Assembly: GCA_034769895.1 (NCBI GenBank)
Contig: CM068373.1
Coordinates: 199,496,134-199,560,133, forward strand
DNA from: Magicicada septendecula
Taxonomy: Eukaryota; Arthropoda; Insecta; Hemiptera; Cicadidae
Length of the DNA stretch: 64,000 nucleotides
Reading direction: 5' to 3'
The position numbers and the translations under genes are program-made. The notes beneath the pieces were generated by a model. That model was given only the letters and a program-made list of their open reading frames with translations. It did not search any database and was not told the origin of the DNA. Positions within the stretch are counted from its first letter, which is position 1. Every line of letters begins with the position of its first letter. Below are positions 1 to 10,685 of the stretch, piece after piece.

Positions 1-1793
1 ACGGACATGTTCCTTCAACTTATGACCAGTCTCAACAAATTTGTCTCAACAACCTTGTTTCGACAAACAAGTTGAAAAGTGTTTCGACATGCATAGCTTG
101 GTTGAAACTAATTAAAAATTCACCTACCTCCCCAGTAATCTTTTTATACAAATGACATAACCTGATTTTAAAAATAAGAGAAAATATATGTTTTTATGCA
201 TAGTAAATTAAACTTGAGAAAATTACTAATAACAAAACTGACTTTAAATCTGTAGCGAAAGCCCTATAAAGAAATGAGTGGAAATCTAAGTTGGATGCTG
301 TGTTGTAGACATGTCAGTCTCTGAACTGACAATTTACTATACATATATTGAAATTTTACAATTAATTCTTAGTGTTCACACTAAACTGTCCCATCAATTG
401 GGGATCCAAATGAATGTTTAACTTGAAAGGTAAAAACTGATGATTATGTATAACTGGTGCCATGTTGATTCTACGTGTTAATTATAAATGGTTGTTTTTC
501 ACCTGCTTATGTGTCCAGAAGGATGATCTCTTATTTGTAACGTGGCGATCTTATGATTGGCATGTTGTTGTGGTTGTTGTGGTCTTATTCTCTTCGGTGT
601 CGAGTGTGGAGCTTTTAAGATGTCATTCTATCAGTCATGTAGCAGGACTTGTCTCTGTTCGGCGAACCCTGATTACATATTATATTTTTAGTGAGAGACC
701 ACACACAAATGCCCCCACTGTTTGGACACCCTCCAAAATCATATCTAAAAACAACACCTAGTTATGTGCTACATAATAAAACTTGGTAACATTATTTTGG
801 CCAACATGCCTTACTTAAAAAAACTCTCTAACAATGATTATTTATAACCCTTTATAACCTGAACCTCACTGAATGTGAGTTGCTTTTGCAATATAATAAT
901 TTATCTTGGCTCTGTAACATCTTATGAATTTATTACTTTGAGTGAAATTGAGGTTACCACGTGGTGCAGAATTTATTTAAAACACATAGTTTTTTACTCC
1001 ATAGAATCTGAGAATACTATTACTTTGAATGAGACATGATTTACGTTTAAAACGTGCCTGAGTAAGTTCCCATATATATATGTATAAGGTTTTACAGATA
1101 TTGTAGCAAAACCTTATTCCACTTAATAACGACACATTGTGTAATAGGTTAAGTGCTCAACAGAATCTCGTTACATCAGTGTTAATGAAAGTTCAAACTT
1201 AATTATTTAGTGGTTATTGTACTTTAGGTATTAAGGCCGAGATTCTGACACTCCAATAATCTAGTTTTATCGGTTTATAAAAACTTTACGAACAATTACG
1301 TATCTCACAATGCATGATTCGACAAGTGGGTACGCTTACTCAAGCTTACTAAAAAAAACGTTTTCTCCCGTGAAATTTAGTATATAATTAATATAATGAA
1401 ATCAAAACTCACCGCAGTCGTTTAAGAAACTATCTAACCATAGTTATAAGAAGTAGAAGATGGAATTCACACTTCTCTCCACCGAAGGAATTTACCACGA
1501 GGCAATCATCTAGACTTCCCTGTAGAGACAAGAAAAACGGAACGCCGTCCTCGTTTGGGTAACGAAAATCTCACCAGGCTGCAGCACTGTTTTAAAACTG
1601 CTGCAAAACTCAGCAGATGCCGACACCGATCAAAAGGCGAAGTGTCGAAAACTGTAGTTTCTGCTCTTCCGGGTAGGGAGCAGCACTCATTATTACTTTA
1701 ATTTTTGTACTGTCCTTAACTTTCGTACTGCCAATAACGTCAAAACTGCCAATAAAATGACTGAACTAGCGCTGAATCTTTTGACTCAGCACA
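1..1793 (-). repeat. LTR A of the gypsy array, cut by the window's left edge
   Basis: This is the upstream (U3-side) part of an LTR and serves as the 3' LTR of unit 1. Its minus-strand start is TGTGCTGAG, at plus 1793, directly abutting the polypurine tract. It contains no convincing gene. It carries private substitutions relative to the other five LTRs, for example at the codon that gives Ile instead of Phe in the small antisense ORF at 462-761. Confidence 0.9.
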
Positions 1794-1803
1794 CCCTCAC
1801 CCC
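1794..1803 (-). other. Polypurine tract, unit 1
   Basis: The minus strand reads GGGGTGAGGG immediately before the LTR start TGTGCTG. It is the expected plus-strand primer site. Upstream, between it and the native pol stop, are about 350 nt without a coding-strand ORF, which is too little for an env gene. Confidence 0.75.
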
Positions 1804-2157
1804 AAAAGGGCAACATAGTTGCCCCAACGTTAAAGGCAAGGAGGGTACCCTGCAGTGTACCTCTCCCCAAAAGATACCAGTGGACGTCGTGGTTGGTTTG
1901 GCTCAGCTGAGCTTGCTCTCAGGAGCACAGAAATCAAAAAGGAAAATGAAAGAGACGAAAGAAGATATGTATTATGTAAGTGTGCGGGTGCTGCATGCTG
2001 ACCTGATCAGAGTCCACATACAGCCCGAGAGAGAGAGACAGCTAAAGACAAAAGAAAGATACATACGTATGGATCTTCCGATCTCCTGAGGCTCGCCCCA
2101 TTCGCCTGAACACGACTTCCACATTTAACATGTACCTCCGTCCTATCTTAACGGGGA

Positions 2158-5100
2158 CTATCCCCCTTCGAACGTTTTGGATAGCCCCCGACAACGTTTA
2201 AGTTTGGAAATGTGGCTTGTCATCAACTTTTGTTTGCCTCCCGGTACGCCCAGCCGGGCCGTCACCGGTGACGTAAATCCTATGATTCGGTATGGCCCCG
2301 ACCAACGGTAGCATAGCTTCGCAGCACGTTTGTCGGCGGCAGAGCTGAGTGGGTGGCTTTGGCAATAGACCCAGTCACCAATCCGGAAGGGGTTTGGAAT
2401 ACGCCCCTGATTATAACGCCGACGGACCCGCTCGTGCGCTCACAGCAAATTCTTCCGAGCCATTTTCCATCTCTCCGCAGTTTTATTATTGGGCTCCCGC
2501 GGCAGAAGATCTTCAATATCCCATAGGTTGGTCAACGGGAGTGCGGGCGAGAATCCAAACAAAATTTCAAAGGGCACGGCCTGATGACTGTCGTGTCTGG
2601 CCGTGTTGAAGGCTAATTGTAACCACTTCAGATTCTGATCCCAGGTTGTTTGTTGCTCAGCGTGATAAGCAATCAAGGCGGACCGGAGATTCCGATTGAA
2701 TCTCTCCGCATGGGACGGTTGTGGGTAATAAGGGGAAGTGGTTACGTGTTTGATGCCACTGGCGAAACACATACGCCTGAATTCGTTTGAAATAAATTGC
2801 GGGCCATTGTCCGAGACAATGATGGTCGGAAGACCGAAATGCTGAAAAACGGGGTTCTGTAAAGCGTTGATGGTCAAACGAGCGGTTGCCTGCCGTAAGG
2901 GCAGTAGCCAGGCAAACTTTGAAAAAGCATCTACACAAACAAGCAGGTAAGCATTACCTGACTTGCTACGGAGGAACGGCCCCACGTAGTCAATAAATAA
3001 CTTTTCCATTGGTCTGCTCGCCACCTCAGAAGATAACAACCCTAGTTTGGTGTCCTGGGCAGGCTTGCTCAAGCCACACAGATGACAGATTTTTACTCTC
3101 GTCGCGATGTCTCTATCCATGCCCTTCCAGATAAAATGTTTCCTAATACTGGAAATGGTCTTCGAAATTCCCTTGTGGCCTCCGATTGGGGAATCACGGA
3201 AATAACTGAAGACCATGGGCACTAATTTGCTAGGCAGCACGATTTTAGGTGCTCGTCCTTTTCTTTCTCGACAACAAAGGACTCCCTTGGACAAGAAATA
3301 AGGGGCCTGTACGTTACCCTGCTTAATATTTTGGATGACTTGACCCAGCACTTCGTCGTTTAACTGATGGGGTAACACATCAGTGAAGGCTAATGGAAAA
3401 TCGAGAAGAACGGAACAGGGTTGCTCAGCTTGGGCATCACTGGGTTGGGAAAACATACGGGATAAGGCTTCTGCAACCACATTCTGGGATCCCCTGATGT
3501 GTTGCACGGTAAACTTAAAGGATGAGATTTTCACCACCCATCTACCAATTTTACCCAGTTGCCAGGGATGAGCTAGAAGCCATGAGAGAGCCTGATTGTC
3601 GGTCTCGAGCAGGAACTCAGCATGTTCCAGGAAACGCCTGAACTTATCTAGAGCGTATACAACAGCTAAACACTCTAGCTCATAAACGGATGATTTATGT
3701 TCTTGCTGGGTCAACGTGCGTGAGATAAAAGCCACAGGCTGCCTAGCGTCGTCAATAACCTGGGAAAGGACCGCTCCGAGCGCAACCGAACTCGCGTCCG
3801 TCTGCAAAATGAACGGCTTTGAAAAGTCGGGCATCCGCAACACCGGTGGGGAAATGATGGCTTCCTTTAAGGTATCAAAAGCCTTCTGTTGGTTTTCCCC
3901 CCATGCAAACTTTGCCCCCTTCTTCCTCAGTTCATTCAAGGGAGCGGCAATTTCAGCGATATTCGGTATGAAACGCCGATAGAAATTTATCATACCGACG
4001 AATCTCGCTATGCCCTTCGCATCCCTAGGCGGAGGAAAGTCACGGATGCCTTGTGTCCTCTCTGGGTCTACCGTCACGCCTTTGTATGAAATTAAATGGC
4101 CCAAGAAAGAAATACTCTCTTGGGCGAAACGAACCTTTTCGGGATTGACAGTGAGTCCAGCCTCTCTTAAACGACCCAACACCTCTCTTAAATGCCGCAG
4201 ATGATCTTCAAAAGTCTCACTATACACCAACAGATCGTCAAGATAATTATAGACGAAACGGAATTTGACGTCGTGAAAGACAGTGTCAAGAAGGCGAGTA
4301 AGTGTCTGGGCCCCCACAGCCAAACCCATGGGAACCCTTGTGTACTGGTACAAATTCCAGGGTACACAAAAAGCTGTGTATGGTTTACTTTCTTTGGCAA
4401 GAGGTATCTGATGATAGGCCGCGTTCAGATCGATAATGGTATAAAATCTGGCCCCACTGAACCAATCAAAGGCCGAATGTAAATCCGGGAGGGGAACAGA
4501 ATCCACCTCGATATTGGCGTTCAACTTCCTGTAATCAATAACCATTCTTTGTTTGCCACCAGGCTTTGGCACTAAAAATGCTGGACTGGCATAGCTGGAA
4601 TGAGAAGGTTCAATCACCCCTTGGTCCAATAATTCTTGAACCTTCTCTCGCAGAATGGTCATCTTAGGAGGGGCAAACTTGTAAGGGTGTGACCTCACTA
4701 TTTTCGTATCTGTAAGACTGATTTTATATTCCAGCAGGTGTGTGAGTCCCAAAGTAGGAGTTAACACCTCGGGAAATTCCTCACACAAATGATCTAAGGC
4801 CGTCTGCTGGGATGGAGTGAAATGGTCTCGTGCAGAATCGGGACAAGCTACTTCTTGGATACCCGGCTTAGCGCCCTGGTACCCAAGGAACGGAATTAAA
4901 ACCTCCCGATTAAATTTAAAAAAACATTGGTGCGCTTGGATGTCCAGCACGAGACCACTTTTTGCGATAAAATCGGCACCAATGATACAATCCACTCCCA
5001 GAGCAGGAGAAACCAGAAAAGACCACACCCAAGAAAACCCATCGATTTTGATCTTAAAGGAAGTAACCCGGGAGATAGGCAAGATTTCCCGGGATGCCGT

Positions 5101-5367
5101 CCAGCATATAGCAGATGACTTTTCTGACCTTTTAATTAAACCCTGTCGTTCAAGGTCCGCATGTACCCGAGATGAAATGATGGATCGGGCTGAACCGGAG
5201 TCAACTAAGGCTCTGAGCTGACCCCCCTCTACCTCGAGCGACAGAAAGGGGCATACAGAAAGTTGTTGCGAGGTAGCGGACTGGACCTTGATATTTGAAG
5301 ATTGGGCTTTTAACGACTGCCTGGAGGTCGACGGAAGTTGAACAGAATTGAAGCGGGGGGAAGACAT
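2158..5367 (-). pseudogene. pol: Pol polyprotein, unit 1, stopped near the integrase C-terminus
   Basis: The open frame runs 975 codons from 5367 to 2440. The domains in order are: aspartic protease (VDSG at about residues 55-58); reverse transcriptase (about 235-415, with IIDLNAAYHQIPL at 311-323 and YLDDLLVY at 375-382); RNase H (about 515-640, QTDAS at 522-526, YELECLA, TDNQAL); and integrase. In the integrase the HHCC finger uses H731, H744, C761 and C764, and the catalytic residues are D793, D853 and E888. Protease-RT-RNase H-integrase order is diagnostic of Ty3/gypsy. A CGA to TGA change at about 2440-2442 removes roughly 94 codons of integrase C-terminus that stay open in units 3-5 and would end at 2158. 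All catalytic residues precede the stop. Pol is one frame off from gag and depends on the frameshift. Confidence 0.9.
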
Positions 5368-5403
5368 CCTCCGAAATATCTTCCCCTGTCTACTTAGTTT
5401 TTT
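5357..5403 (-). promoter_or_regulatory. -1 ribosomal frameshift signal between gag and pol, unit 1
   Basis: In the gag frame the last codons are CCA AAA AAC followed by TAA, giving the slippery heptamer A AAA AAC at 5403-5397. After a 10-nt spacer, GGGGAAGATAT (5386-5376) can pair with ATGTCTTCCCC (5367-5357) across an 8-nt loop, an 11-bp stem with one G-U pair. A -1 slip reads CTA AGT AGA CAG and continues without a stop into the pol frame. The pol ATG at 5367 lies inside the 3' arm of the stem. This is the standard layout of retroelement -1 frameshift sites. Confidence 0.85.
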
Positions 5404-6671
5404 GGCGCTGGTCTAGACATAGGTGGTGCTGGTCGCGCGCGCCCTCGCATACAATTTCTCGCCACGTGTCCTGGGCGGCTACAATTGTAACAAATCACAG
5501 AAGTTGAATTTGTTTGCTGACGATTTCGAGCTGGCTGGGCCTGTCGGGGGAAGGTAGGCTCTCTGGCCCCTTCCGATGTCTGAGGTCTTGGTTCGGCTCG
5601 TCTACTGTTTCCGCTCGCCTGGTCGGTCATCTGCATGGTCTCCGTCATAACGCAGAGTCGCTCCAGGTCGGTAAACCACTGCGGCCGCTGTGCAAAAACT
5701 AGTCGCAGACGGTCGTCGGCAGAGACGCCGTCGAGGATGTGTTGGACCACTTCCTCCTCCGACATGCCCATTCCCAGAATACGAGCTACCTGGCGCATCC
5801 GCAGCACGTACTGGGCCAATGTTTCGCCCCGTGCCTGTACTTTATAAAAATGACGATGGCGCAATTGCTCCATCAGGTTTTTGGGTACGAACGCCCTCAG
5901 CACCACCCGGTGGAACTCATCCACACCTTCCTTGCGTCGCATTACCTCCGCCACCCTGTCAGCCATGGTACCGCGACAGTAGGGGAAGATGAGTTCGAGC
6001 ACCGTTCGCTCCAGCATACCCCGATAGTCCTTCAATTCAAAGACTATCTTGAAAAAAGGTAGTAGTTTGTCTGCTCCCAGTCCGTCCACGACTGTCAGTT
6101 GTTGAATTATATTGGCAAGTGGGTTGGGCAGGTGGTTGTACGTTGCCACCCCCGAACCAGTCCGTACAGGCTCTACTTCTCTGTATGAAGAAGTGTTCAC
6201 CGCTGAGATCACGGACTCCTCAACAACCGGAATTGGGGTGGATGCTCTTACCGGTGGTGACACTTGGAGGGTCGAGGTAATCTCCTGTATTATGTCAGAA
6301 ATGTTGTATGGTGGCGGTATGTTATATGGCGGTTCACTGACTTGTGCCAGTAAATTCTTCAGCCGATGAATCAAGTGCTGCATACGTTGCCGGATCCGCC
6401 GGACAACGAGAGAGCATCCCGGTCCCTCCTCCAAACTTTCGACGGATTGAGCCAACTCCTGCAGCTCACCCCATTTTTCCGTACACCGTTCCCACTCACT
6501 CTCGGGGTCAGTGATAGTGACCCTGGAGAGCGCATCACCCGCGGCCAGCGCTTCACGGAGCAGCCGCCGTAAGGTTTGGACATTGCCTCGGGTTTCTTTA
6601 CCCCGGGCCCGGAGCTCGAACTCAATTTCCTCCCTTACAAACAACTCAGGATTTATTGAAGTCATCCTCAC
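5394..6671 (-). CDS. gag: Gag polyprotein, unit 1 (intact, 425 aa)
   Basis: This is the structural protein that would form the retrotransposon particle. Residues about 10-45 are charged and helical with a loosely SAP-like pattern. Residues about 190-310 look like the retrotransposon Gag capsid region (LERTVLELIFPYCRGTMADR and following). A CCHC zinc knuckle, CYNCSRPGHVARNC, occupies about 394-407, followed by a short Arg/Pro-rich tail. The ATG at 6671 is the first in the open frame downstream of the leader. The stop lies at a slippery site that leads into pol. This copy alone has PKN instead of PSR at the codons around 5877-5881, from four clustered base changes. Otherwise it is nearly identical to units 2, 4 and 5. 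The family assignment to Ty3/gypsy rests mainly on the linked pol domain order. Confidence 0.9.
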   Translation of the reverse strand: MRMTSINPELFVREEIEFELRARGKETRGNVQTLRRLLREALAAGDALSRVTITDPESEWERCTEKWGELQELAQSVESLEEGPGCSLVVRRIRQRMQHLIHRLKNLLAQVSEPPYNIPPPYNISDIIQEITSTLQVSPPVRASTPIPVVEESVISAVNTSSYREVEPVRTGSGVATYNHLPNPLANIIQQLTVVDGLGADKLLPFFKIVFELKDYRGMLERTVLELIFPYCRGTMADRVAEVMRRKEGVDEFHRVVLRAFVPKNLMEQLRHRHFYKVQARGETLAQYVLRMRQVARILGMGMSEEEVVQHILDGVSADDRLRLVFAQRPQWFTDLERLCVMTETMQMTDQASGNSRRAEPRPQTSEGAREPTFPRQAQPARNRQQTNSTSVICYNCSRPGHVARNCMRGRARPAPPMSRPAPKN

Positions 6672-7288
6672 TTCGCGGTCGGCACACTTAACATAAACTT
6701 TAAAACTTATTCTAAATAATCAGAATCTGAAAAACCCAAGTACTGTTCTTCCAAAGAGTAGACTGCGGGTCCACCTAACGATGCGAGAACTAGCCCACTA
6801 CCTGAACAGCTCACACGCTATCACACCAGACAAAAGGAACGCGACACACACACAACACACACAACACGAAAACAAAATACCGACCAACGAAAATTTTTTT
6901 TAACATTTCTTAGGTTACCTCCGGCTACCATTTATCGGAAGAAACCGACTGCCGATCGGGCCATACCGCATAATCACAAAAAAACAGCAACACCCCCCCA
7001 AACATGGGCAAGGTAACTCAAACTAACCAAGCACCGACTGCGATAAGTCTTGCCCAGGGATTTCCCCTTCTAAAATTTCCCACCACGTGGCACTATTCAC
7101 TATGCAAGGCGGGAAAGTACATGTACATATATTTCAAACCATAAAACTAACAAGAAATATTTTCAACTTGGGATATAGGGCCTTTAAAATTTTTCTAAGT
7201 TCTATTTGAACTTAACATTGTGAAAGTTCCAAAATATTTCCTAAGTTTGCAAGCCCCGTTACACTCACAGGACCCTCATCGTAAGCGC
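6672..7288 (-). other. Untranslated leader between primer-binding site and gag, unit 1
   Basis: About 620 nt upstream of gag without a long ORF on the coding strand. It is more GC-rich near gag and AT-rich towards the LTR. A CA-rich run (near 6847-6875), an A/T homopolymer (near 6893-6902) and a C homopolymer (near 6991) account for small length differences between units. The equivalent leaders lie at 15200-15817, 23732-24349, 32265-32882 and 40803-41420. Packaging or dimerisation signals may be here, but I cannot identify them. Confidence 0.6.
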
Positions 7289-7300
7289 GCTCAGCTACCA
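7289..7300 (-). other. Candidate primer-binding site, unit 1
   Basis: The minus strand reads TGGTAGCTGAGC, starting two bases after the putative LTR end. It matches the complement of the 3' end of metazoan initiator tRNA-Met as I know it at 11 of 12 positions. It is unchanged in all five units. The LTR terminal dinucleotide and the 2-nt spacing fit normal LTR-element architecture, but the mismatch and the lack of a left-end target duplication leave the assignment open. Confidence 0.45.
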
Positions 7301-7477
7301 AATGAAACCCCTACTTCATCTTGAGTAGTTAAAACAAAAAGAATATTTCTTTTTGTAAAGAGGGGTTACAAGTTAACTAAAACTAGGCTAAGGCCTAGAG
7401 AAGCTAAAAATTGCGCTGGATCCAGTGAGACGGGACTTGCAATGAAAACTCAAGAATTAAATAATTAACAATCCCAT

Positions 7478-7483
7478 TTTATT
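7478..7483 (-). promoter_or_regulatory. Candidate polyadenylation signal in LTR B
   Basis: AATAAA occurs on the minus strand about 675 nt downstream of the TATA candidate and before the putative end of the LTR, as expected for the R region. Other AATAAA strings exist in this AT-rich sequence, so the choice is tentative. Confidence 0.25.
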
Positions 7484-8157
7484 ATTCTGTCTCATAATAA
7501 AAATATAATGAACAAATAAATACAACAGTGATTTATAATTCCCCTTTAAATGGTTAAATAAAGAAGTATACCCTCTCAACAAGGCCACCTGAAAAATATT
7601 AACTGAATCCAAGAAAATAATTGCTATGTCACCATCAATGAATTGAAATTTTATAATAATCATTAACCTCAAAATAAGCTCCCATTAAACTATTTAATAA
7701 AATATAAAATTTATATCATGTGTTCCTTTTTAAAATGCAGTATATAAATTAATGGAGATAAATGATTTCATTCCCAGTTACTATTAATAATTAAAATAAT
7801 TACTCAACCAATTAAATGAACTTTAAAGGTGACACTTCCTATACTTGTTAAATAAAATAATTAATTTCCTTAAAGAAATGATCAGCCACGATTATTGAGA
7901 TAGAATACCTCCCTTAAAAAGAAAATGAAAAGGATATATCCACATGCCTACATGTGTTAACTTTCTGTTGTAAAAGACCCTGAATAATAAATCCCTATAT
8001 CCCAAGTTCCCACCAAAAGTACAGTAATGCATAATATTTATATATATATATATATCCCCCAAAATGTACACAGAAATATACAGACATAACATGTTCCACA
8101 AGACAAATTACATTAGACAATAGTATACAAATACATAAAGGTCTCTTGCCACGCCCC

Positions 8158-8165
8158 TTTTTATA
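8158..8165 (-). promoter_or_regulatory. Candidate TATA box in LTR B
   Basis: Reading the minus strand, TATAAAAA is followed directly by GGGGCGTGGC, an arrangement that resembles an RNA polymerase II core promoter with an adjacent GC-type box. It lies about 2.16 kb into the LTR, which would give a long U3. The same sequence occurs in LTRs C-F. No transcript data are available, and the region is AT-rich, so chance TATA-like strings are common. Confidence 0.35.
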
Positions 8166-10321
8166 TTACCCTTCTGGTGTATATAAATTCTAACTTTTCC
8201 GTTTATAATAATCCGAATTAGGATTAAAGATTTATATCTATAAATGTACCCCCATGGTGTGGGTTAATTGCACGTCATGTGTATCATAAAGTATTGCATA
8301 CAAATGTCCCCAGGACATTAAAAATTTAAAACCAAGTGCCTCAGTGGCTAAGTGTTTAATTACTTAATTACGGTGAGAAATAAAAATTGTTTAAAATAAT
8401 TAACGCCCCCCAGTTACCATGATTAATATAAAGAATTTATATAGACTAAAATAGGGCCAATTAATGAAAAGAGAAAAATTGCACAATATTAGCACCTTAT
8501 ATAAAAAAAATACATTTGTGTGTCAGAGACGGACATGTTCCTTCAACTTATGACCAGTCTCAACAAATTTGTCTCAACAACCTTGTTTCGACAAACAAGT
8601 TGAAAAGTGTTTCGACATGCATAGCTTGGTTGAAACTAATTAAAAATTCACCTACCTCCCCAGTAATCTTTTTATACAAATGACATAACCTGATTTTAAA
8701 AATAAGAGAAAATATATGTTTTTATGCATAGTAAATTAAACTTGAGAAAATTACTAATAACAAAACTGACTTTAAATCTGTAGCGAAAGCCCTATAAAGA
8801 AATGAGTGGAAATCTAAGTTGGATGCTGTGTTGTAGACATGTCAGTCTCTGAACTGACAATTTACTATACATATATTGAAATTTTACAATTAATTCTTAG
8901 TGTTCACACTAAACTGTCCCATCAATTGGGGATCCAAATGAATGTTTAATTTGAAAGGTAAAAACTGATGATTATGTATAACTGGTGCCATGTTGATTCT
9001 ACGTGTTAATTATAAATGGTTGTTTTTCACCTGCTTATGTGTCCAGAAGGATGATCTCTTATTTGTAACGTGGCGATCTTATGATTGGCATGTTGTTGTG
9101 GTTGTTGTGGTCTTATTCTCTTCGGTGTCGAGTGTGGAGCTTTTAAGATGTCATTCTTTCAGTCATGTAGCAGGACTTGTCTCTGTTCGGCGAACCCTGA
9201 TCACATATTATATTTTTAGTGAGAGACCACACAAAAATGCCCCCACTGTTTGGACACCCTCCAAAATCATATATAAAAACAACACCTAGTTATGTGCTAC
9301 ATAATAAAACTTGGTAACATTATTTTGGCCAACATGCCTTACTTAAAAAAACTCTCTAACAATGATTCTTTATAACCCTTTATAACCTGAACCTCACTGA
9401 ATGTGAGTTGCTTTTGCAATATAATAATTTATCTTGGCTCTGTAACATCTTATGAATTTATTACTTTGAGTGAAATTGAGGTTACCACGTGGTGCAGAAT
9501 TTATTTAAAACACATAGTTTTTTACTCCATAGAATCTGAGAATATTATTACTTTGAATGAGACATGATTTACGTTTAAAACGTGCCTGAGTAAGTTCCCA
9601 TATATATATGTATAAGGTTTTACAGATATTGTAGCAAAACCTTATACCACTTAATAACGACACATTGTGTAATAGGTTAAGTGCTCAACAGAATCTCGTT
9701 ACATCAGTGTTAATGAAAGTTCAAACTTAATTATTTTGTGGTTATTGTACTTTAGGTATTAAGGCCGAGATTCTGACACTCCAATAATCTAGTTTTATCG
9801 GTTTATAAAAACTTTACGAACAATTACGTATCTCACAATGCATGATTCGACAAGTGGGTACGCTTACTCAAGCTTACTAAAAAAAACGTTTTCTCCCGTG
9901 AAATTTAGTATATAATTAATATAATGAAATCAAAACTCACCGCAGTCGTTTAAGAAACTATCTAACCATAGTTATAAGAAGTAGAAGATGGAATTCACAC
10001 TTCTCTCCACCGAAGGAATTTACCACGAGGCAATCATCTAGACTTCCCTGTAGAGACAAGAAAAACGGAACGCCGTCCTCGTTTGGGTAACGAAAATCTC
10101 ACCAGGCTGCAGCACTGTTTTAAAACTGCTGCAAAACTCAGCAGATGCCGACACCGATCAAAAGGCGAAGTGTCGAAAACTGTAGTTTCTGCTCTTCCGG
10201 GTAGGGAGCAGCACTCATTATTACTTTAATTTTTGTACTGTCCTTAACTTTCGTACTGCCAATAACGTCAAAACTGCCAATAAAATGACTGAACTAGCGC
10301 TGAATCTTTTGACTCAGTACA

Positions 10322-10331
10322 CCCTCACCCC
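10322..10331 (-). other. Polypurine tract, unit 2
   Basis: Same GGGGTGAGGG. The adjoining LTR begins TGTACTG here because of one substitution at position 4 of the LTR. Confidence 0.75.
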
Positions 10332-10685
10332 AAAAGGGCAACATAGTTGCCCCAACGTTAAAGGCAAGGAGGGTACCCTGCAGTGTACCTCTGCCCAAAA
10401 GATACCAGTGGACGTCGTGGTTGGGTTGGCTCAGCTGAGCTTGCTCTCAGGAGCACAGAAATCAAAAAGGAAAATGAAAGAGACGAAAGAAGATATGTAT
10501 TATGTAAGTGTGCGGGTGCTGCATGCTGACCTGATCAGAGTCCACATACAGCCCGAGAGAGAGAGACAGCTAAAGACAAAAGAAAGATACATACGTATGG
10601 ATCTTCCGATCTCCTGAGGCTCGCCCCATTCGCCTGAACACGACTTCCACATTTAACATGTACCTCCGTCCTATCTTAACGGGGA

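Larger units (their letters stand above)
7303..10321 (-). repeat. LTR B of the gypsy array, shared by units 1 and 2
   Basis: About 3.02 kb of AT-rich noncoding sequence lies between the leader of unit 1 and the polypurine tract of unit 2. The right edge is firm, because it aligns with the terminal LTR end at 44455. The left edge (plus TG at 7303) rests on a tRNA-like CCA-ending primer-binding-site candidate two bases away, so it is less certain. A (TA)8 run lies near 8040. This LTR is at once the 5' LTR of unit 1 and the 3' LTR of unit 2. Confidence 0.8.

Noticed and set aside
462..761. 99-codon plus-strand ORF present in all six LTRs
   Set aside because: It is antisense to the element and conserved only because the LTRs are nearly identical. 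The Val run comes from a TGTTGTGG-type simple repeat, and there is no recognisable domain.
1757..2089. 110-codon plus-strand ORF crossing the LTR edge
   Set aside because: It spans the LTR/polypurine boundary antisense to the element and changes length when a GA repeat changes (units 3-5), so it is a chance frame.
1804..2157. Search for an envelope gene between pol and the 3' LTR
   Set aside because: Only about 350 nt are available and no coding-strand ORF is present, so the element is a retrotransposon without env in this form.
3383..5221. Several plus-strand ORFs of 60-134 codons opposite pol, repeated in every unit
   Set aside because: They are antisense shadows of the pol frame.
5514..6696. 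Plus-strand ORFs opposite gag, including a 107-codon frame
   Set aside because: They are antisense shadows of gag with no domain of their own.
7081..7089. Alternative left LTR edge at cccaccacg followed by tgg
   Set aside because: It ends in CCA next to TG, but the preceding sequence does not resemble a tRNA acceptor end I know, whereas 7289-7300 does.
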